Shown here one piece after another: positions 30,930 to 40,339 of a stretch of 64,000 nt of DNA (position 1 is its first letter; each line of letters starts with the position of its first letter). This stretch comes from a bacterium D16-76. GTDB taxonomy: Bacteria; Bacillota; Clostridia; Oscillospirales; Acutalibacteraceae. Under the pieces are notes generated by a model. The model did not search any database and had not been told where the DNA came from. It saw nothing but the letters and a program-made list of their open reading frames with translations. The DNA is taken from positions 1-64,000 of the forward strand of contig QZEE01000020.1 in NCBI GenBank assembly GCA_009917445.1. The letters run 5' to 3'. A program made the position numbers and the translations under genes.

Positions 30930-31167
30930 AGAAAAGTTACCCTCTTTCTTTTAGGGAGTTCTTGGGGAAGCCCTGCATGCGCTGCATAAAAAATGACAAA
31001 ATGGTTTCGCGGGTTACAAATTGTTTACAAAACAGCATATTCTTGCAAAAAACCAACCAGGTTTGGGGGGTTTTGCGGCTGCTGGCCTTGCCTCTTGCTT
31101 TGCTTATTTTTCTGTATTGGCATTAAGATGGCTGTTTTGAATATTTATGCAGGCTTTGCTTGGCTTT

Positions 31168-31917
31168 TTATTGCAGGCGGCCCAGGTCGCTGGTGGCCTG
31201 GCCCATGACCTGGTCGTACATTTTTGTTACCGTGGCGCTGCTCTGGTAGGCCCGCTGGGTGGTGATCATTTTTACCATCTGCTGCACCAGGCCCACGTTA
31301 GAGCGCTCTACCCTGCCGTTGTAGATTTTTGCCGTGCCCAGCTGGGGCTGGCCCCCGCCGGTGAAAAGGCCCTGGGCGTTTTTTACCAGCTGGCCGTTGT
31401 CTTCAAACTCGTACACGCCGATCTGCCCTAAGAAGCCGCCGTTTTCTGTGTAGATGCGGCCGGCATCATCGGTCCGGATTTTGTCCGTCACCAGCTGGAT
31501 TTCTTCCTGGTTGATGTCCAGCACACGGCCAAAGCCCGGCAGGGTCAAATAGCCCTCGTCATCCAGGGTGAAGTTGCCCGCCCGGCTATAGGCTATGCCG
31601 TCGCCGGTCTGGATGGCAAAAAAGCCCTCGCCGTCAATGCCGAAGTCCAGGGGCATGCCCGTCTCGTCAAAGGCGCCCTGGGTATAGTCGGTATAGACCT
31701 GGCTGGGCACGGTGGCATAGCTGATGCCGCCGATTTCTTCGTAATTCTTGATCTTGTTGCCTACCCGGCTCCACATGACTTCGTCAAAGGTCTGCCCGGT
31801 AAAGCAGTCCTCTTTGAAGCCTGAGGTGGCTACGTTTGTCATGTTGTTGGAGATGACGTCCAGGTTCTTGCCGTGGGTGATCATCCCGGACGCCAGGTTG
31901 TAAAACCCTTTGAACAT
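31168..31917 (-). CDS. Flagellar rod/hook-basal body protein (FlgF/FlgG family), first copy
   Basis: The 249-residue protein opens with F-Y-N-L-A-S-G-M-I-T and L-D-V-I-S-N-N-M-T-N-V-A-T-S-G-F-K, has I-D-G-E-G-F-F-A-I, and ends with N-V-G-L-V-Q-Q-M-V-K-M-I-T-T-Q-R-A-Y. This is the rod protein pattern. With the second copy it probably provides both FlgF and FlgG. It follows the sigma factor gene by about 80 bases, and GGGAGGGAAAGGAA precedes its ATG. Confidence 0.85.
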   Translation of the reverse strand: MFKGFYNLASGMITHGKNLDVISNNMTNVATSGFKEDCFTGQTFDEVMWSRVGNKIKNYEEIGGISYATVPSQVYTDYTQGAFDETGMPLDFGIDGEGFFAIQTGDGIAYSRAGNFTLDDEGYLTLPGFGRVLDINQEEIQLVTDKIRTDDAGRIYTENGGFLGQIGVYEFEDNGQLVKNAQGLFTGGGQPQLGTAKIYNGRVERSNVGLVQQMVKMITTQRAYQSSATVTKMYDQVMGQATSDLGRLQ

Positions 31918-31998
31918 TTCCTTTCCCTCCCAAAACAGGTTTTCTATGGTAAAATAGGTTTTTATTGGCTTTCAAATGCGGCTTTTTGTGGCGCGGCT

Positions 31999-32781
31999 TT
32001 AGCCGCTTTGCATGTATTCGCTCATCATGACTTTGAGCTTCTGCACCGCCTTGGCGTGGATTTGGGAGACCCGCGGGGCGCTGATCTCTAAGACCGCGGC
32101 GATATCCTTCATTTTCAAGTTGCGCTCGTAATATAAGGAAAGCACCAGCTGCTCGTTTGTCTTTAGGGAGCTTACCGCTTTGGCCAGGGTAGCCGCAAGC
32201 TCTTCGCCCATAAGGGCCTGCTCGGGGTGGCCGCCGCTTTCGGGGTCGGCGGCTGCCTCCCAGGTGTCGCTGTTGTCGAAGACCTCGTCTAACGAGAGGA
32301 TGTTGTGCAGGGCGGCGTTGGCCATGGCTTCCCGGTACTCTTCCAGGGTGATGCCCAGCTTTTCCGCCACTTCCTGGTCGGTGGGCATTTTGCCGGTGGT
32401 GTTGTACATTTCGGTGACAGCCTTGTCAATGCGCTGGGCCCGCTGGCGCACCGTGCGGGGCACCCAGTCCTGTTGGCGGGCCAGGTCTACGATCATGCCA
32501 CGGATGCGCTTTGCCACGTACATTTCAAAGCGGCCCTTCTCGGGGTCGAATTTGTCTACGGCGTCGGCCAGGACGATCAGCCCCTCGTTGATGATGTCAT
32601 CCAGCTGGGTGAAGCTGCAGAACACGCCCCGTATCTGCAGGGCTATGCTGCGGATAAGCCCTGTGTAGCGCAGGGCGATTTCCCACTTCAGGTTTGGGTC
32701 GCGGTTTTCGCCGTAAAGGGCAAAAAGCTCTTCAGGGGTCATGTCCTCATAGCTTTTGCCTTGGGCGGCTTCTGGCTTCAT
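31999..32781 (-). CDS. fliA: Flagellar sigma factor FliA/SigD
   Basis: The 260-residue sigma-28-type factor has region 2 (D-D-I-I-N-E-G-L-I-V-L, F-E-M-Y-V-A-K-R-I-R-G-M-I-V-D), region 3 and a region-4 helix-turn-helix (L-K-M-K-D-I-A-A-V-L-E-I-S-A-P-R-V-S-Q). It drives late genes such as flagellin, for which a matching promoter is visible at 56,351-56,379. Its ATG overlaps the flhA stop. In many Clostridia flhF and flhG stand between these two genes; they are absent here. Confidence 0.93.
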   Translation of the reverse strand: MKPEAAQGKSYEDMTPEELFALYGENRDPNLKWEIALRYTGLIRSIALQIRGVFCSFTQLDDIINEGLIVLADAVDKFDPEKGRFEMYVAKRIRGMIVDLARQQDWVPRTVRQRAQRIDKAVTEMYNTTGKMPTDQEVAEKLGITLEEYREAMANAALHNILSLDEVFDNSDTWEAAADPESGGHPEQALMGEELAATLAKAVSSLKTNEQLVLSLYYERNLKMKDIAAVLEISAPRVSQIHAKAVQKLKVMMSEYMQSG

Positions 32782-34889
32782 GTGCCCACCGCCCTTCTTA
32801 CGGCGCTGGCTGCGGACTGCATGGTTACATTGCCGATGGACTGGATCTGCACGGTGCCTACGATCTCGCTAAAGGACAGCACGTAGAGGTTGGCAAAATA
32901 CTGGCCCAGAAGTCGGCTTAAGTAAATGCGGATCACCTGGCTGGTAAGGAGGATGGGGGACTGGTTCAGCTCGCCAAATTTGGGGATGTGCTCGGCAAGC
33001 TGGGTTATGACGGTCTGGATCAGATCCGGCTCCATAGCCAGGTAGATGCCGTGGTCGTTTTTCACAAGGGATGCCACGATCTTGCGCTCCACCTCGGCGT
33101 CCAGGGTGACGGCCCTGAGCTGCCCCTCTTCGCAGAAGCGCCGGGTGATAGTACGGCTTAAGGCGCTGCGCACGCTTTCGGTGATGATATCCGGGTCCCG
33201 GGTGGTGTTCATGGAATCGACCATGGTTTCCAGGATGGTCTCCATATCCCGGATGGGCACGCCCTCCATCAAGAGGTTGCGCAGGACCTTTTCAAGCAGC
33301 GCGTAGGAAACCACGGCCGGGCAGGCTTCCTCCACCAGCTCGGGGGAGGTGACTTTCAGGTTCTCTACCAGCTGGATGGTTTCGGAACGGGTGAGGAGCT
33401 CGAAGGCGTGGCGCTTGATGGTTTCGGACAAATGGGTCAGCATGACGGACACGGGGTCGATAACGGTGTAGCCGTAGATTTCCGCCATTTCCTTGTTTTC
33501 CGGCAAAATCCACCGGGAGGGGATGCCGTAGGCGGGCTCCACGGTCTCGATGCCGTCGATTTCGCCCAGGGGCTTTTCGGGCTCCAGGGCCAGGTAGTAA
33601 TCTACCAAAATTTCGCCCTTAGCCACTTCCTCGCCCTTAATGCGCACCACGTACTGGTTGGTGCCGATAATGGAGCTGTCATGCATGCGCACCGTGGGCA
33701 CCACAAAGCCCATCTCTTGGGCGTACTGGCGGCGGAAGATGATAATGCGGTTGATGAGCTTGCCGCCGCTGCTTTCGTCTACCAGGGGGATGAGGCTGTA
33801 GCCTACTTCCAGCTCGATAGGCTCTACAGAAAGCAGGGAGTACACGTTGCTGATATCTTTATAGAAGTCGGATTCGGTGGGGGCCGCCTCGGGGGCTTCC
33901 GCTATGGCGGCTTCCTCCTCGGCCTGCTGCATCTCCTGCACCTGGCGGACGCGGCTGCTTCGGGTGATGAAGAAGCCCATGGTGAAGATGGCTGCGGCCA
34001 CGACCAGCAGGGGCACGGTGGGGGTATTGGGGATGACAGCCAGGAAGACCAAGGCCGCAGCGGCGGTCATAAGGGCGCGGGGCTGGGCTTTGAACTGGCC
34101 CAGGACGTCGCCGTTAAGGCTGCCGTCGGAGACGGAACGGGTGACGATCATGCCGGTGGCGGTGGAAATCATCAGGGCCGGCAGCTGGGAAACCAGGCCG
34201 TCGCCAATGGTGGCGGTGGAATAGATGGAGGCCACGGTGCCGATATCCTGGCCGCCCTGGACCACACCGATGATAATGCCGCCGATCAGGTTGATCAGGG
34301 TGATGATCAGGGACATGACGGCGTCGCCCTTGACGATCTTGGTGGCGCCGTCCATGGCGCCATAGAAGTCGGATTCTTTCTGAATCTTGGCGCGGCGCAT
34401 GCGGGCTTCCTGCTCGTCGATAACGCCGGTGTTCAGGTCCGCGTCAATAGCCATCTGTTTGCCGGGCATGGCGTCCAGGGTGAAGCGGGCGGCCACTTCG
34501 GCCACGCGCTCGGCGCCCTTGGTAATGACGATGAACTGCACCAGCACGATGATAAAGAAGATGATGAAGCCGACTACAATATTGCCGCTGGTGATCAATT
34601 GCCCGAAAGCGGAAATGACCTGCCCCGCGTTGCCCCCGTTTGTCAAGATGAGACGGGTGGAGGAGACGTTCATGCCTAAGCGGAACAGGGTCGTGATAAG
34701 CAGGAGGGAGGGGAAGATGGAAAACTCCAGGGCCTCCGATATGTTCATGGTGATCAGCAGGATAACCACGGAAAGGGCAATATTGATAACCAGAAGGACG
34801 TCCAGCATAAAGGTGGGCAAGGGCAGGATGAGGAACAAGACCACTACCACCACAAACAAGGAAACGGCGTTATCCAGCAGGCGTTTCAT
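32778..34889 (-). CDS. flhA: Flagellar export gate protein FlhA
   Basis: FlhA forms the nonameric cytoplasmic ring and proton channel of the flagellar export gate. The 703-residue protein has about eight N-terminal membrane helices (to about residue 330) with the conserved loop M-P-G-K-Q-M-A-I-D-A-D-L, then a cytoplasmic domain that docks chaperone-substrate pairs. ATG 34,889 is chosen because AAAGGAGG lies six bases upstream; the longer frame enters a repeat-like region. It is translationally linked to fliA. Confidence 0.95.
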   Translation of the reverse strand: MKRLLDNAVSLFVVVVVLFLILPLPTFMLDVLLVINIALSVVILLITMNISEALEFSIFPSLLLITTLFRLGMNVSSTRLILTNGGNAGQVISAFGQLITSGNIVVGFIIFFIIVLVQFIVITKGAERVAEVAARFTLDAMPGKQMAIDADLNTGVIDEQEARMRRAKIQKESDFYGAMDGATKIVKGDAVMSLIITLINLIGGIIIGVVQGGQDIGTVASIYSTATIGDGLVSQLPALMISTATGMIVTRSVSDGSLNGDVLGQFKAQPRALMTAAAALVFLAVIPNTPTVPLLVVAAAIFTMGFFITRSSRVRQVQEMQQAEEEAAIAEAPEAAPTESDFYKDISNVYSLLSVEPIELEVGYSLIPLVDESSGGKLINRIIIFRRQYAQEMGFVVPTVRMHDSSIIGTNQYVVRIKGEEVAKGEILVDYYLALEPEKPLGEIDGIETVEPAYGIPSRWILPENKEMAEIYGYTVIDPVSVMLTHLSETIKRHAFELLTRSETIQLVENLKVTSPELVEEACPAVVSYALLEKVLRNLLMEGVPIRDMETILETMVDSMNTTRDPDIITESVRSALSRTITRRFCEEGQLRAVTLDAEVERKIVASLVKNDHGIYLAMEPDLIQTVITQLAEHIPKFGELNQSPILLTSQVIRIYLSRLLGQYFANLYVLSFSEIVGTVQIQSIGNVTMQSAASAVRRAVGT

Positions 34890-35013
34890 GGACATCCTCC
34901 TTTCTGATAAGGGATGGGGGGCGGGCATGACGGCCGGCCCCAGGTTATTATATCATAATGCGCCCCATAAATAAAGACTTTCCATCAACATTGCGTGAGA
35001 AAAATCTTCCACC

Positions 35014-36081
35014 TTAAACGGCGGGGAGCTTATTGGCCAATTTATAGACGTAGACCAGCACTTCGGCCACGGGGCCGTAAAGGTCTGGGGGGATCTCCTG
35101 GTCTACGGCGGCGTTTTCGTAAAGGGCGTGGGCCAGGGGGACGTTTTCGATGGTGGGGATGCCGCACTCCTCGGCTTTGCGCACGATGCGCATGGCAAGC
35201 TCATCCTGGCCCATGGCCAGCACCACGGGGGCGGAATCCTCGCCCTGGCGGTAGCGCAGCGCGATGGCGTAATGGGTGGGGTTGCGGATGACCACATCGG
35301 CTGCGGGCACCTGCTGCATCATGCGGCCCTGGGCCATTTTCCGCTGGATCTCTTTAATGCGGCTTTTGACCTGGGGGTCGCCTTCGGTCTGTTTATATTC
35401 TTCTTTAATTTCCTGTTTGGACATTTTCATTTTACGCTCGTGGTCCCACCATTGGTACAGGAAGTCAAACCCCGCAAGGGCGGTAAAGGCCATGCAGACC
35501 TTGAGCATCATAAAGAAGATGGCTTCTAAAAGGTTCCGGCAGGCATCGGGCAGGCCGGTATAGAGGTAGTTGCTGGCGACCAGGACTAAATCCTGGACGC
35601 TGGTATAGATGAAGTAGAGAAGGATGGAAATTTTCAGGATGCCCTTTAGGGCCTCTACGATACTGCGCAGGGAGAAGAGGCGCTTAATACCCTGAGCCGG
35701 GCTGATACGGTTAAACTTTGGCTTTAAAAGCTCACCGGTAACCAGCAGCTTTGTTTGGGCAAAGGTAGCCACCACAGCCATAAGCATAGTGACGCAGAGC
35801 ATAAGCCCGGCTGTCTGGGCCAGCACCACCACCCCCTGCACTACGATTTCGCCCAAGTAGGTCTCGATAGGGATGCCCTCCCCCACCTTGCCGATGAAGG
35901 AATAGCAATAGGTGAACATCTCCCGCAGGCGCTCTACATAGATGGGGAACAGCAGCCGGATGGCCATAACGCTCCCAATCAAGGTGGCCACGGCGATAAT
36001 ATCCTGCACCAAGAGCACATTGCCCTTCTTCCGCTCGTCTCGCCTTCGTTTCGGCGTAGCCTTTTCGGTTTTATCACCCAC
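35014..36081 (-). CDS. flhB: Flagellar export switch protein FlhB
   Basis: FlhB sets export specificity and is cleaved by itself at N-P-T-H, here residues 267-270. The 355-residue protein has four membrane helices and the basic G-D-K-T-E-K-A-T-P-K-R-R-R-D-E-R-K-K-G start. A GTG at 36,081 behind GGAAGGGGGGA is the best start, since the family sequence begins at G-D-K-T-E. The cleaved C-terminal part ends normally. A double-hairpin repeat lies between it and fliR. Confidence 0.95.
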   Translation of the reverse strand: MGDKTEKATPKRRRDERKKGNVLLVQDIIAVATLIGSVMAIRLLFPIYVERLREMFTYCYSFIGKVGEGIPIETYLGEIVVQGVVVLAQTAGLMLCVTMLMAVVATFAQTKLLVTGELLKPKFNRISPAQGIKRLFSLRSIVEALKGILKISILLYFIYTSVQDLVLVASNYLYTGLPDACRNLLEAIFFMMLKVCMAFTALAGFDFLYQWWDHERKMKMSKQEIKEEYKQTEGDPQVKSRIKEIQRKMAQGRMMQQVPAADVVIRNPTHYAIALRYRQGEDSAPVVLAMGQDELAMRIVRKAEECGIPTIENVPLAHALYENAAVDQEIPPDLYGPVAEVLVYVYKLANKLPAV

Positions 36082-36103
36082 GGGTGTCCCCCCTTCCTGT
36101 GTT

Positions 36104-36170
36104 GGCCCCCGGCGGCCAAGGGCGCTGCCCTTGGAACCCGCCAAAGGAGCGTAGCTCCTCTGGACTCCTT
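36104..36170. repeat. Double-hairpin intergenic repeat, copy E (inside the motility operon)
   Basis: CCAAGGGC/GCCCTTGG with a GCT loop is followed by CCAAAGGAGC/GCTCCTCTGG with a GTA loop and one mismatch, then ACTCC. More GC-rich inverted repeats follow to 36,367, and no gene is seen in the 286-base gap between fliR and flhB. Confidence 0.65.
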
Positions 36171-36367
36171 ACCGGCGGGCCCGGGCGGCTTTGGGGCGCC
36201 GGGGCGGCCGGGTTATGTTTTAACGGACGCTGTGGGGTGGGGCGTTCCCGGAAAATCCCCCTGAAGGGAGGCCGCCGCCCACACAACGCAAAGGTTTTTG
36301 AGGGGTCCAGGGGGACTTTTTCCAAAAAGCCCCCCTGGCGGGGGTTTGGGGGGGACCCCCAACAGGG

Positions 36368-37147
36368 CTAGCCGCTGGCGGTTTGGGCCAGGGCTTTTTC
36401 GATTTCGGAGAGCATGGTGGTTTCCGCGTCCAGGATGAACTCGCTGAAGGGGGAGAGCATGAAGAAGAGGATGACGGTGCCTACCAGGACTTTCAGCTCG
36501 ATGTTGATGGCGAAAACGTTGATTTGCGGAATGGCTTTCATGAGGATGCCCATGCCGATTTGGCCCATGAATTCGGCGGCCAGGATGGGCATGCAGAGCT
36601 TGATGCCCAGGAGTACGCAGTCTACGAAGATTTCAATGACGCGCTCGGCGGTGGCGTCGCCAAAGGCGGCGGTGCCAAAGGGGATCAGGTCGCCGGAGGT
36701 CATCATCAGGCGCAGCAGGGTATAGTGGCCGTTGGCGGCGAAGAACAGCAGCATGGAGAAGACGTTTAGCAGGTTTGCCGAGGGCGTTAGGTTGCCCTGG
36801 AAGCTGGGGTCGTAGGTCTGGGCCATGGATAGGCCCATTTGTTCGTCCATGATGGTGCCGGCAAGGGTTGGGATGAAAAAGAAAAACTGCATGATGATGC
36901 CTACCAGGAAGCCCAGGCCCAGCTCGAGGAGGATTTTGAACATGAACTCCAGGAGGGTGGCGGGGGTGGTTGCCAGGCCGGAATAGGCATACCCCACCGA
37001 TATGCTGAGCAGCATAATCAGGCCAGCCTTGAAATAGCCCGGGATGCTGGCGCGGCTTAACAGCGGGGTAAACAGCACAAAGCCCGACATGCGGGCGGTT
37101 ATATAGATGAACAGCGTTAAGCTGTCCCAGTTGATCAGGTCCTGCAT
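36368..37147 (-). CDS. fliR: Flagellar export gate protein FliR
   Basis: The 259-residue protein has about six membrane helices and the FliR features F-T-P-L-L-S-R-A-S-I-P-G-Y near the start, D-E-Q-M-G-L-S-M-A-Q in the middle and a terminal L-M-K-A-I-P-Q-I-N-V-F-A. It joins FliP and FliQ in the export gate. Four bases separate its ATG from the fliQ stop. The length is typical. Confidence 0.95.
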   Translation of the reverse strand: MQDLINWDSLTLFIYITARMSGFVLFTPLLSRASIPGYFKAGLIMLLSISVGYAYSGLATTPATLLEFMFKILLELGLGFLVGIIMQFFFFIPTLAGTIMDEQMGLSMAQTYDPSFQGNLTPSANLLNVFSMLLFFAANGHYTLLRLMMTSGDLIPFGTAAFGDATAERVIEIFVDCVLLGIKLCMPILAAEFMGQIGMGILMKAIPQINVFAINIELKVLVGTVILFFMLSPFSEFILDAETTMLSEIEKALAQTASG

Positions 37148-37151
37148 AGGC

Positions 37152-37412
37152 TTATGCCCTTAGGAGGCTGAACAGCTCCAGCGCGTATTCCTGCAGGGTG
37201 TTCATCATCCAGTCGCCGCCAATGACCAGGAACAGCACCACCACGATCAGCTTCATGATGAAGGAGATGGTTTGCTCGTGGATTTGGGTGACTGCCTGCA
37301 GGATGGCGGTGAGCACGCCCACGACCATGCTGAGCAGCAGCATGGGGCCAGCCAGCCGGATGGCCACGCCGATGCCGTCCCGGAATACGTCTACCACCTG
37401 TGTGATCTGCAT
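37152..37412 (-). CDS. fliQ: Flagellar export gate protein FliQ
   Basis: The 86-residue protein has two membrane helices (about residues 17-40 and 52-72) with the family pattern G-P-M-L-L-L-S-M-V-V-G-V-L-T-A and Q-A-V-T-Q-I-H-E-Q-T-I-S-F. Four copies assemble with FliP and FliR in the export gate. It lies in the conserved fliO-P-Q-R order. Confidence 0.95.
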   Translation of the reverse strand: MQITQVVDVFRDGIGVAIRLAGPMLLLSMVVGVLTAILQAVTQIHEQTISFIMKLIVVVLFLVIGGDWMMNTLQEYALELFSLLRA

Positions 37413-37445
37413 CCTGCCACCTGCCTTTCCTCTTTGCCTTGGTTT

Positions 37446-38129
37446 TTAACGGAAGCCCTGCACCAGTGTGGAGAACACCAGCTCCCAGCCGTTTAGGGTG
37501 ATGAAGAGCAAGAGCTTGAAGGGGGTTGAAATCATGGACGGGGGCAGCATGACCATGCCCATGGACATGAGGGTGGAGGCCACGATGATGTCGATGAGCA
37601 AGAAGGGGATGTAGAGGTAGAAGCCGATTTCAAAGGCCCGTTTCAGCTCGCTGGTGGCGAAGGAGGGCACGATGACCCGCAAGGCCAGCTGCGTGGCGTC
37701 TTCCTCGGTTTCGGGTACGCTTATACCGGCCATGCTGCAGTACATGTTTAGGGCTGAGGGCTCGGTTTGGCGCAGCATGAAGGTTTTTAGGGGGGCTTTG
37801 GCCCGGTCGAAGAATTCCTCCTGGGTGATCTCTTCGTTGATGTAGGGCTCGTAGGCGGTGGACTGGATCTCGCTGACTACGGGGCCCATGGTGAAGAGGG
37901 TTAAAAACAACGCAAGGCCCACCAGCACCATGTTAGGCGGTGTCTGCTGGGTGCCCATGGCGTTGCGCAGGAAGGAAAGGGAGATCACGTAGCGGGTAAA
38001 GGACGTGCACATGACCACCAAAGAAGGCAGGAGCGTGATGAGGGTGGTCAGCAGGATGATGTCCAGTGCCTGCACGCTGTCGCCGTTTATGTTGATCAGG
38101 TTGTTCAGGTTTTGCAGGCCGCCGTCCAA
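37446..38129 (-). CDS. fliP: Flagellar export gate protein FliP
   Basis: The 227-residue protein contains L-P-S-L-V-V-M-C-T-S-F-T-R-Y-V-I and G-M-V-M-L-P-P-S-M-I-S-T-P-F-K-L, both diagnostic of FliP. About four membrane helices are visible. A TTG start at 38,129 with GGGAGG nearby fits the frame. There is no long signal peptide, as in many Firmicutes forms. FliP forms the pentamer core of the gate. Confidence 0.93.
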   Translation of the reverse strand: MDGGLQNLNNLININGDSVQALDIILLTTLITLLPSLVVMCTSFTRYVISLSFLRNAMGTQQTPPNMVLVGLALFLTLFTMGPVVSEIQSTAYEPYINEEITQEEFFDRAKAPLKTFMLRQTEPSALNMYCSMAGISVPETEEDATQLALRVIVPSFATSELKRAFEIGFYLYIPFLLIDIIVASTLMSMGMVMLPPSMISTPFKLLLFITLNGWELVFSTLVQGFR

Positions 38130-38153
38130 ACGCCGCCACCTCCCTTGGGATTT

Positions 38154-38519
38154 TTATTTTTTCTTGGGGAAATACGAGCGCAGCACCTGGGCAAAACCCG
38201 GCCCCTCCCCGCCGGGAGGGGGGGATTTGGGATGCCACTGGCTGGCTTCTTCTTCGGTAAGCTCGGTGAGCACCTGGATGCCCGCGGCCGTCACCCCTAA
38301 AAGCAGGCAGCGGCTGTGCACACGCACCAGCACCAGGCGTTCGTTTTTGCCAACGTTTTGCTGCCACAGCAGGGTGATTTTCCCGGCTATGGGCATGCCG
38401 GCCCTGGGCAGGCCCGGCATGCCCTGGCGGGCAAGGAGCCGGGTGGTGAAATAGGCCAGTGCCAGCACCAGCGCCACCACCACCAGCATGCCCAGCAGCG
38501 ATAAAGCTTCTTGGGGCAT
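38154..38519 (-). CDS. fliO: FliO-like flagellar biosynthesis protein
   Basis: The 121-residue protein has one N-terminal membrane helix (L-L-G-M-L-V-V-V-A-L-V-L-A-L-A-Y) and a small cytoplasmic domain with V-G-K-N-E-R-L-V-L-V-R-V and L-L-L-G-V-T. This pattern and its place before fliP identify FliO, which helps assemble the FliP ring. The C-terminus is basic and ends R-S-Y-F-P-K-K-K. Confidence 0.85.
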   Translation of the reverse strand: MPQEALSLLGMLVVVALVLALAYFTTRLLARQGMPGLPRAGMPIAGKITLLWQQNVGKNERLVLVRVHSRCLLLGVTAAGIQVLTELTEEEASQWHPKSPPPGGEGPGFAQVLRSYFPKKK

Positions 38520-38525
38520 GGGGGG

Positions 38526-38891
38526 TTAGGGCTCGCCCACGATGGATGCCACGGTCTTCATGATGCGGTCGGGCTTGAAGGGCTTTACGATAAAGTCCTT
38601 GGCGCCGGACTGGATGGCCTCGATAACCATGGCCTCCTGGCCCATGGCCGAGCACATGACTACGTTGCAGGCGGGGTTCTTAGCTTTCATGGCCTTTAGG
38701 GCCTCCAAGCCGTCCATGTTGGGCATGGTGATGTCCATGATCACCAGGTCCGGGGTAAGCTCGGTGAACTTTTCTACGGCGTCCGCGCCGTCCACGGCTT
38801 CGTGGAGGTCGGTGTACCCGTTCTTGCTCAGGGTATCCTTGATCACCTTGCGCATGAAAGCAGCGTCGTCAACTAATAAGATCTTTGCCAT
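38526..38891 (-). CDS. cheY: Chemotaxis response regulator CheY
   Basis: The 121-residue receiver has the acid pair V-D-D near residue 8, phospho-acceptor Asp53 in I-M-D-I-T-M-P-N-M-D-G, and the conserved lysine in V-K-P-F. No output domain is present. Phosphorylated CheY binds the motor switch; FliM and FliY here both contain matching peptides. It sits between fliY and fliO as in Bacillus-type operons. Confidence 0.95.
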   Translation of the reverse strand: MAKILLVDDAAFMRKVIKDTLSKNGYTDLHEAVDGADAVEKFTELTPDLVIMDITMPNMDGLEALKAMKAKNPACNVVMCSAMGQEAMVIEAIQSGAKDFIVKPFKPDRIMKTVASIVGEP

Positions 38892-38947
38892 TGTCGTTCA
38901 TCCTCTTTTCTTAAAAGATTGTTCAGGTTGTTGTCCGTGCCTGGCGC

Positions 38948-40339
38948 TCATTTTAATTGAGCCACGTCCTCTAAGTCGGGTTTCTTTAATATTTCAGTCA
39001 CGCGGATGCCGAAGTTGTCGTCGATGACCACAACGTCGCCGCGGGCGATGCACTTGCCGTTGACGAACAGGTCCACCTGGTCGCCGGCCAGCTTATCCAG
39101 CACCACCAAGGACCCCTTGGCAAAGGACAGAATCTCCTGGACGCGCCGCCGGGTGCGGCCGATCTCTACGGTGACCTCCAGGGGCACGTTCATGATCAGG
39201 TCCAGGTTCTCCGCCTGCTCTTTGGAGAGCTCCTCGCCATTTTCCAGCTTGGGCATGGTGGGGGCCTGGGTGGGGATCACCTTGGGGTCGGCGGGCTGGG
39301 CCGCCGGGGGGGCCGGCCAGCCGTAGTAGGGCGGGTAATAGGGGGGATAGCCCGGGTAGCCGCCCTGAGCGCCCTCCTGCCCCGGGTAGGGCGGGTAGTA
39401 GGGCGGGGGCGCGGCCCCTTCGGGCATAGGCGGCATGGCTGCTGGGGCCGGGGCCGCAGGCACCGGGGATGGGGCTGGCGCCGGGGGGGCGGGGGCCGGT
39501 GCGGGCGCTGGGGCTGCTGCCGCCCCACCGCCTGCCAGCATGGCCTCGATCTCCTCTTGGCTCATGACATGGTTATCCCCAGCAGGGGCGGGGGCCGGCG
39601 CGGGCGCTGGGGCCGCAGGGACGCTGCCGGCCAGCATGGCTTCGATCTGCTCCTGGCTCATGACGCCGCCAGAGGGGGCGGCTGCCGCAGGGGCCGGGGC
39701 CGCTGGAGCAGGCGCCGGCGCGGGGGCGGGCTCACTGTCCTCTACCTCCAGGCCAAAGCCGGCAATGAGCTCTTTTGCCAGGTCTACGGAGATCACGTTC
39801 ATGAACTCGCTTTTGAGCTTGCCTTCGATGCTGAGGGCGAAACGAACCACTACAATGGGTCCGGACTCTATCGGCATGCGCTCCTTTTTGAACGCATCCA
39901 CGTCATATACGTCAAAGGTTTGGGGGGTGGAAATATTTACCACGCGCCCCAGGAAGTCGGACAGGGCGGTAGACGCCGCGCCCATCATCTGGTTCATTAC
40001 CTCGCAGGCTGCGCTCAGGGTCAAGTCATCCAGGACGAAATCCTCCATGGGGGTATCGGTGCCCATGAGGATATCCACTATGACTTTGATATCGCCCAGG
40101 CGCAGCAGCATGATGTTGCTGCCTGCCAGGCCCTCTACATACTTGATTTCAACACCTACGGCGGGTTCAATGGAGCCCAGTGAGAATTCCTCTACGTTTA
40201 CGACTTCTACGGAAGGGGTGGTGATATCCACCCGGTAGTTGAGCAGGTTGGATACGGCCGTCGCCGAGGAGCCCAGGCTGATATTCATGATCTCGCCGAT
40301 AGCGTCAATTTCTATTGGTTTAAAAACATTATTGCTCAT
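38948..40339 (-). CDS. fliY: Motor switch phosphatase FliY with two internal FliM-N-like peptides
   Basis: The 463-residue protein has a CheC-like phosphatase domain (5-195), a very long Pro/Ala linker (204-360) with a Tyr/Pro-rich end, and a C-terminal SpoA/FliN domain (378-455). Motifs E16-I-M-N and E113-V-M-N mark the phosphatase sites. Two copies of M-S-Q-E-x-I-E-A-M-L-A-G stand at 227-238 and 259-270. In B. subtilis the similar peptide is at the very N-terminus, but here residue 1 begins the CheC domain. The ATG overlaps the fliM end by 11 bases. Confidence 0.93.
   Translation of the reverse strand: MSNNVFKPIEIDAIGEIMNISLGSSATAVSNLLNYRVDITTPSVEVVNVEEFSLGSIEPAVGVEIKYVEGLAGSNIMLLRLGDIKVIVDILMGTDTPMEDFVLDDLTLSAACEVMNQMMGAASTALSDFLGRVVNISTPQTFDVYDVDAFKKERMPIESGPIVVVRFALSIEGKLKSEFMNVISVDLAKELIAGFGLEVEDSEPAPAPAPAPAAPAPAAAAPSGGVMSQEQIEAMLAGSVPAAPAPAPAPAPAGDNHVMSQEEIEAMLAGGGAAAAPAPAPAPAPPAPAPSPVPAAPAPAAMPPMPEGAAPPPYYPPYPGQEGAQGGYPGYPPYYPPYYGWPAPPAAQPADPKVIPTQAPTMPKLENGEELSKEQAENLDLIMNVPLEVTVEIGRTRRRVQEILSFAKGSLVVLDKLAGDQVDLFVNGKCIARGDVVVIDDNFGIRVTEILKKPDLEDVAQLK

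Noticed and set aside
33408-34679. A 423-codon plus-strand frame opposite flhA
   Set aside because: It mirrors the codon pattern of the GC-rich flhA gene, has a His/Gly-rich composition of no known family and no ribosome site.
38948-40339. The Pro/Ala-rich part of fliY as a frameshift or assembly artefact
   Set aside because: The frame continues cleanly into a normal SpoA/FliN domain and Pro/Ala linkers are common in FliY.
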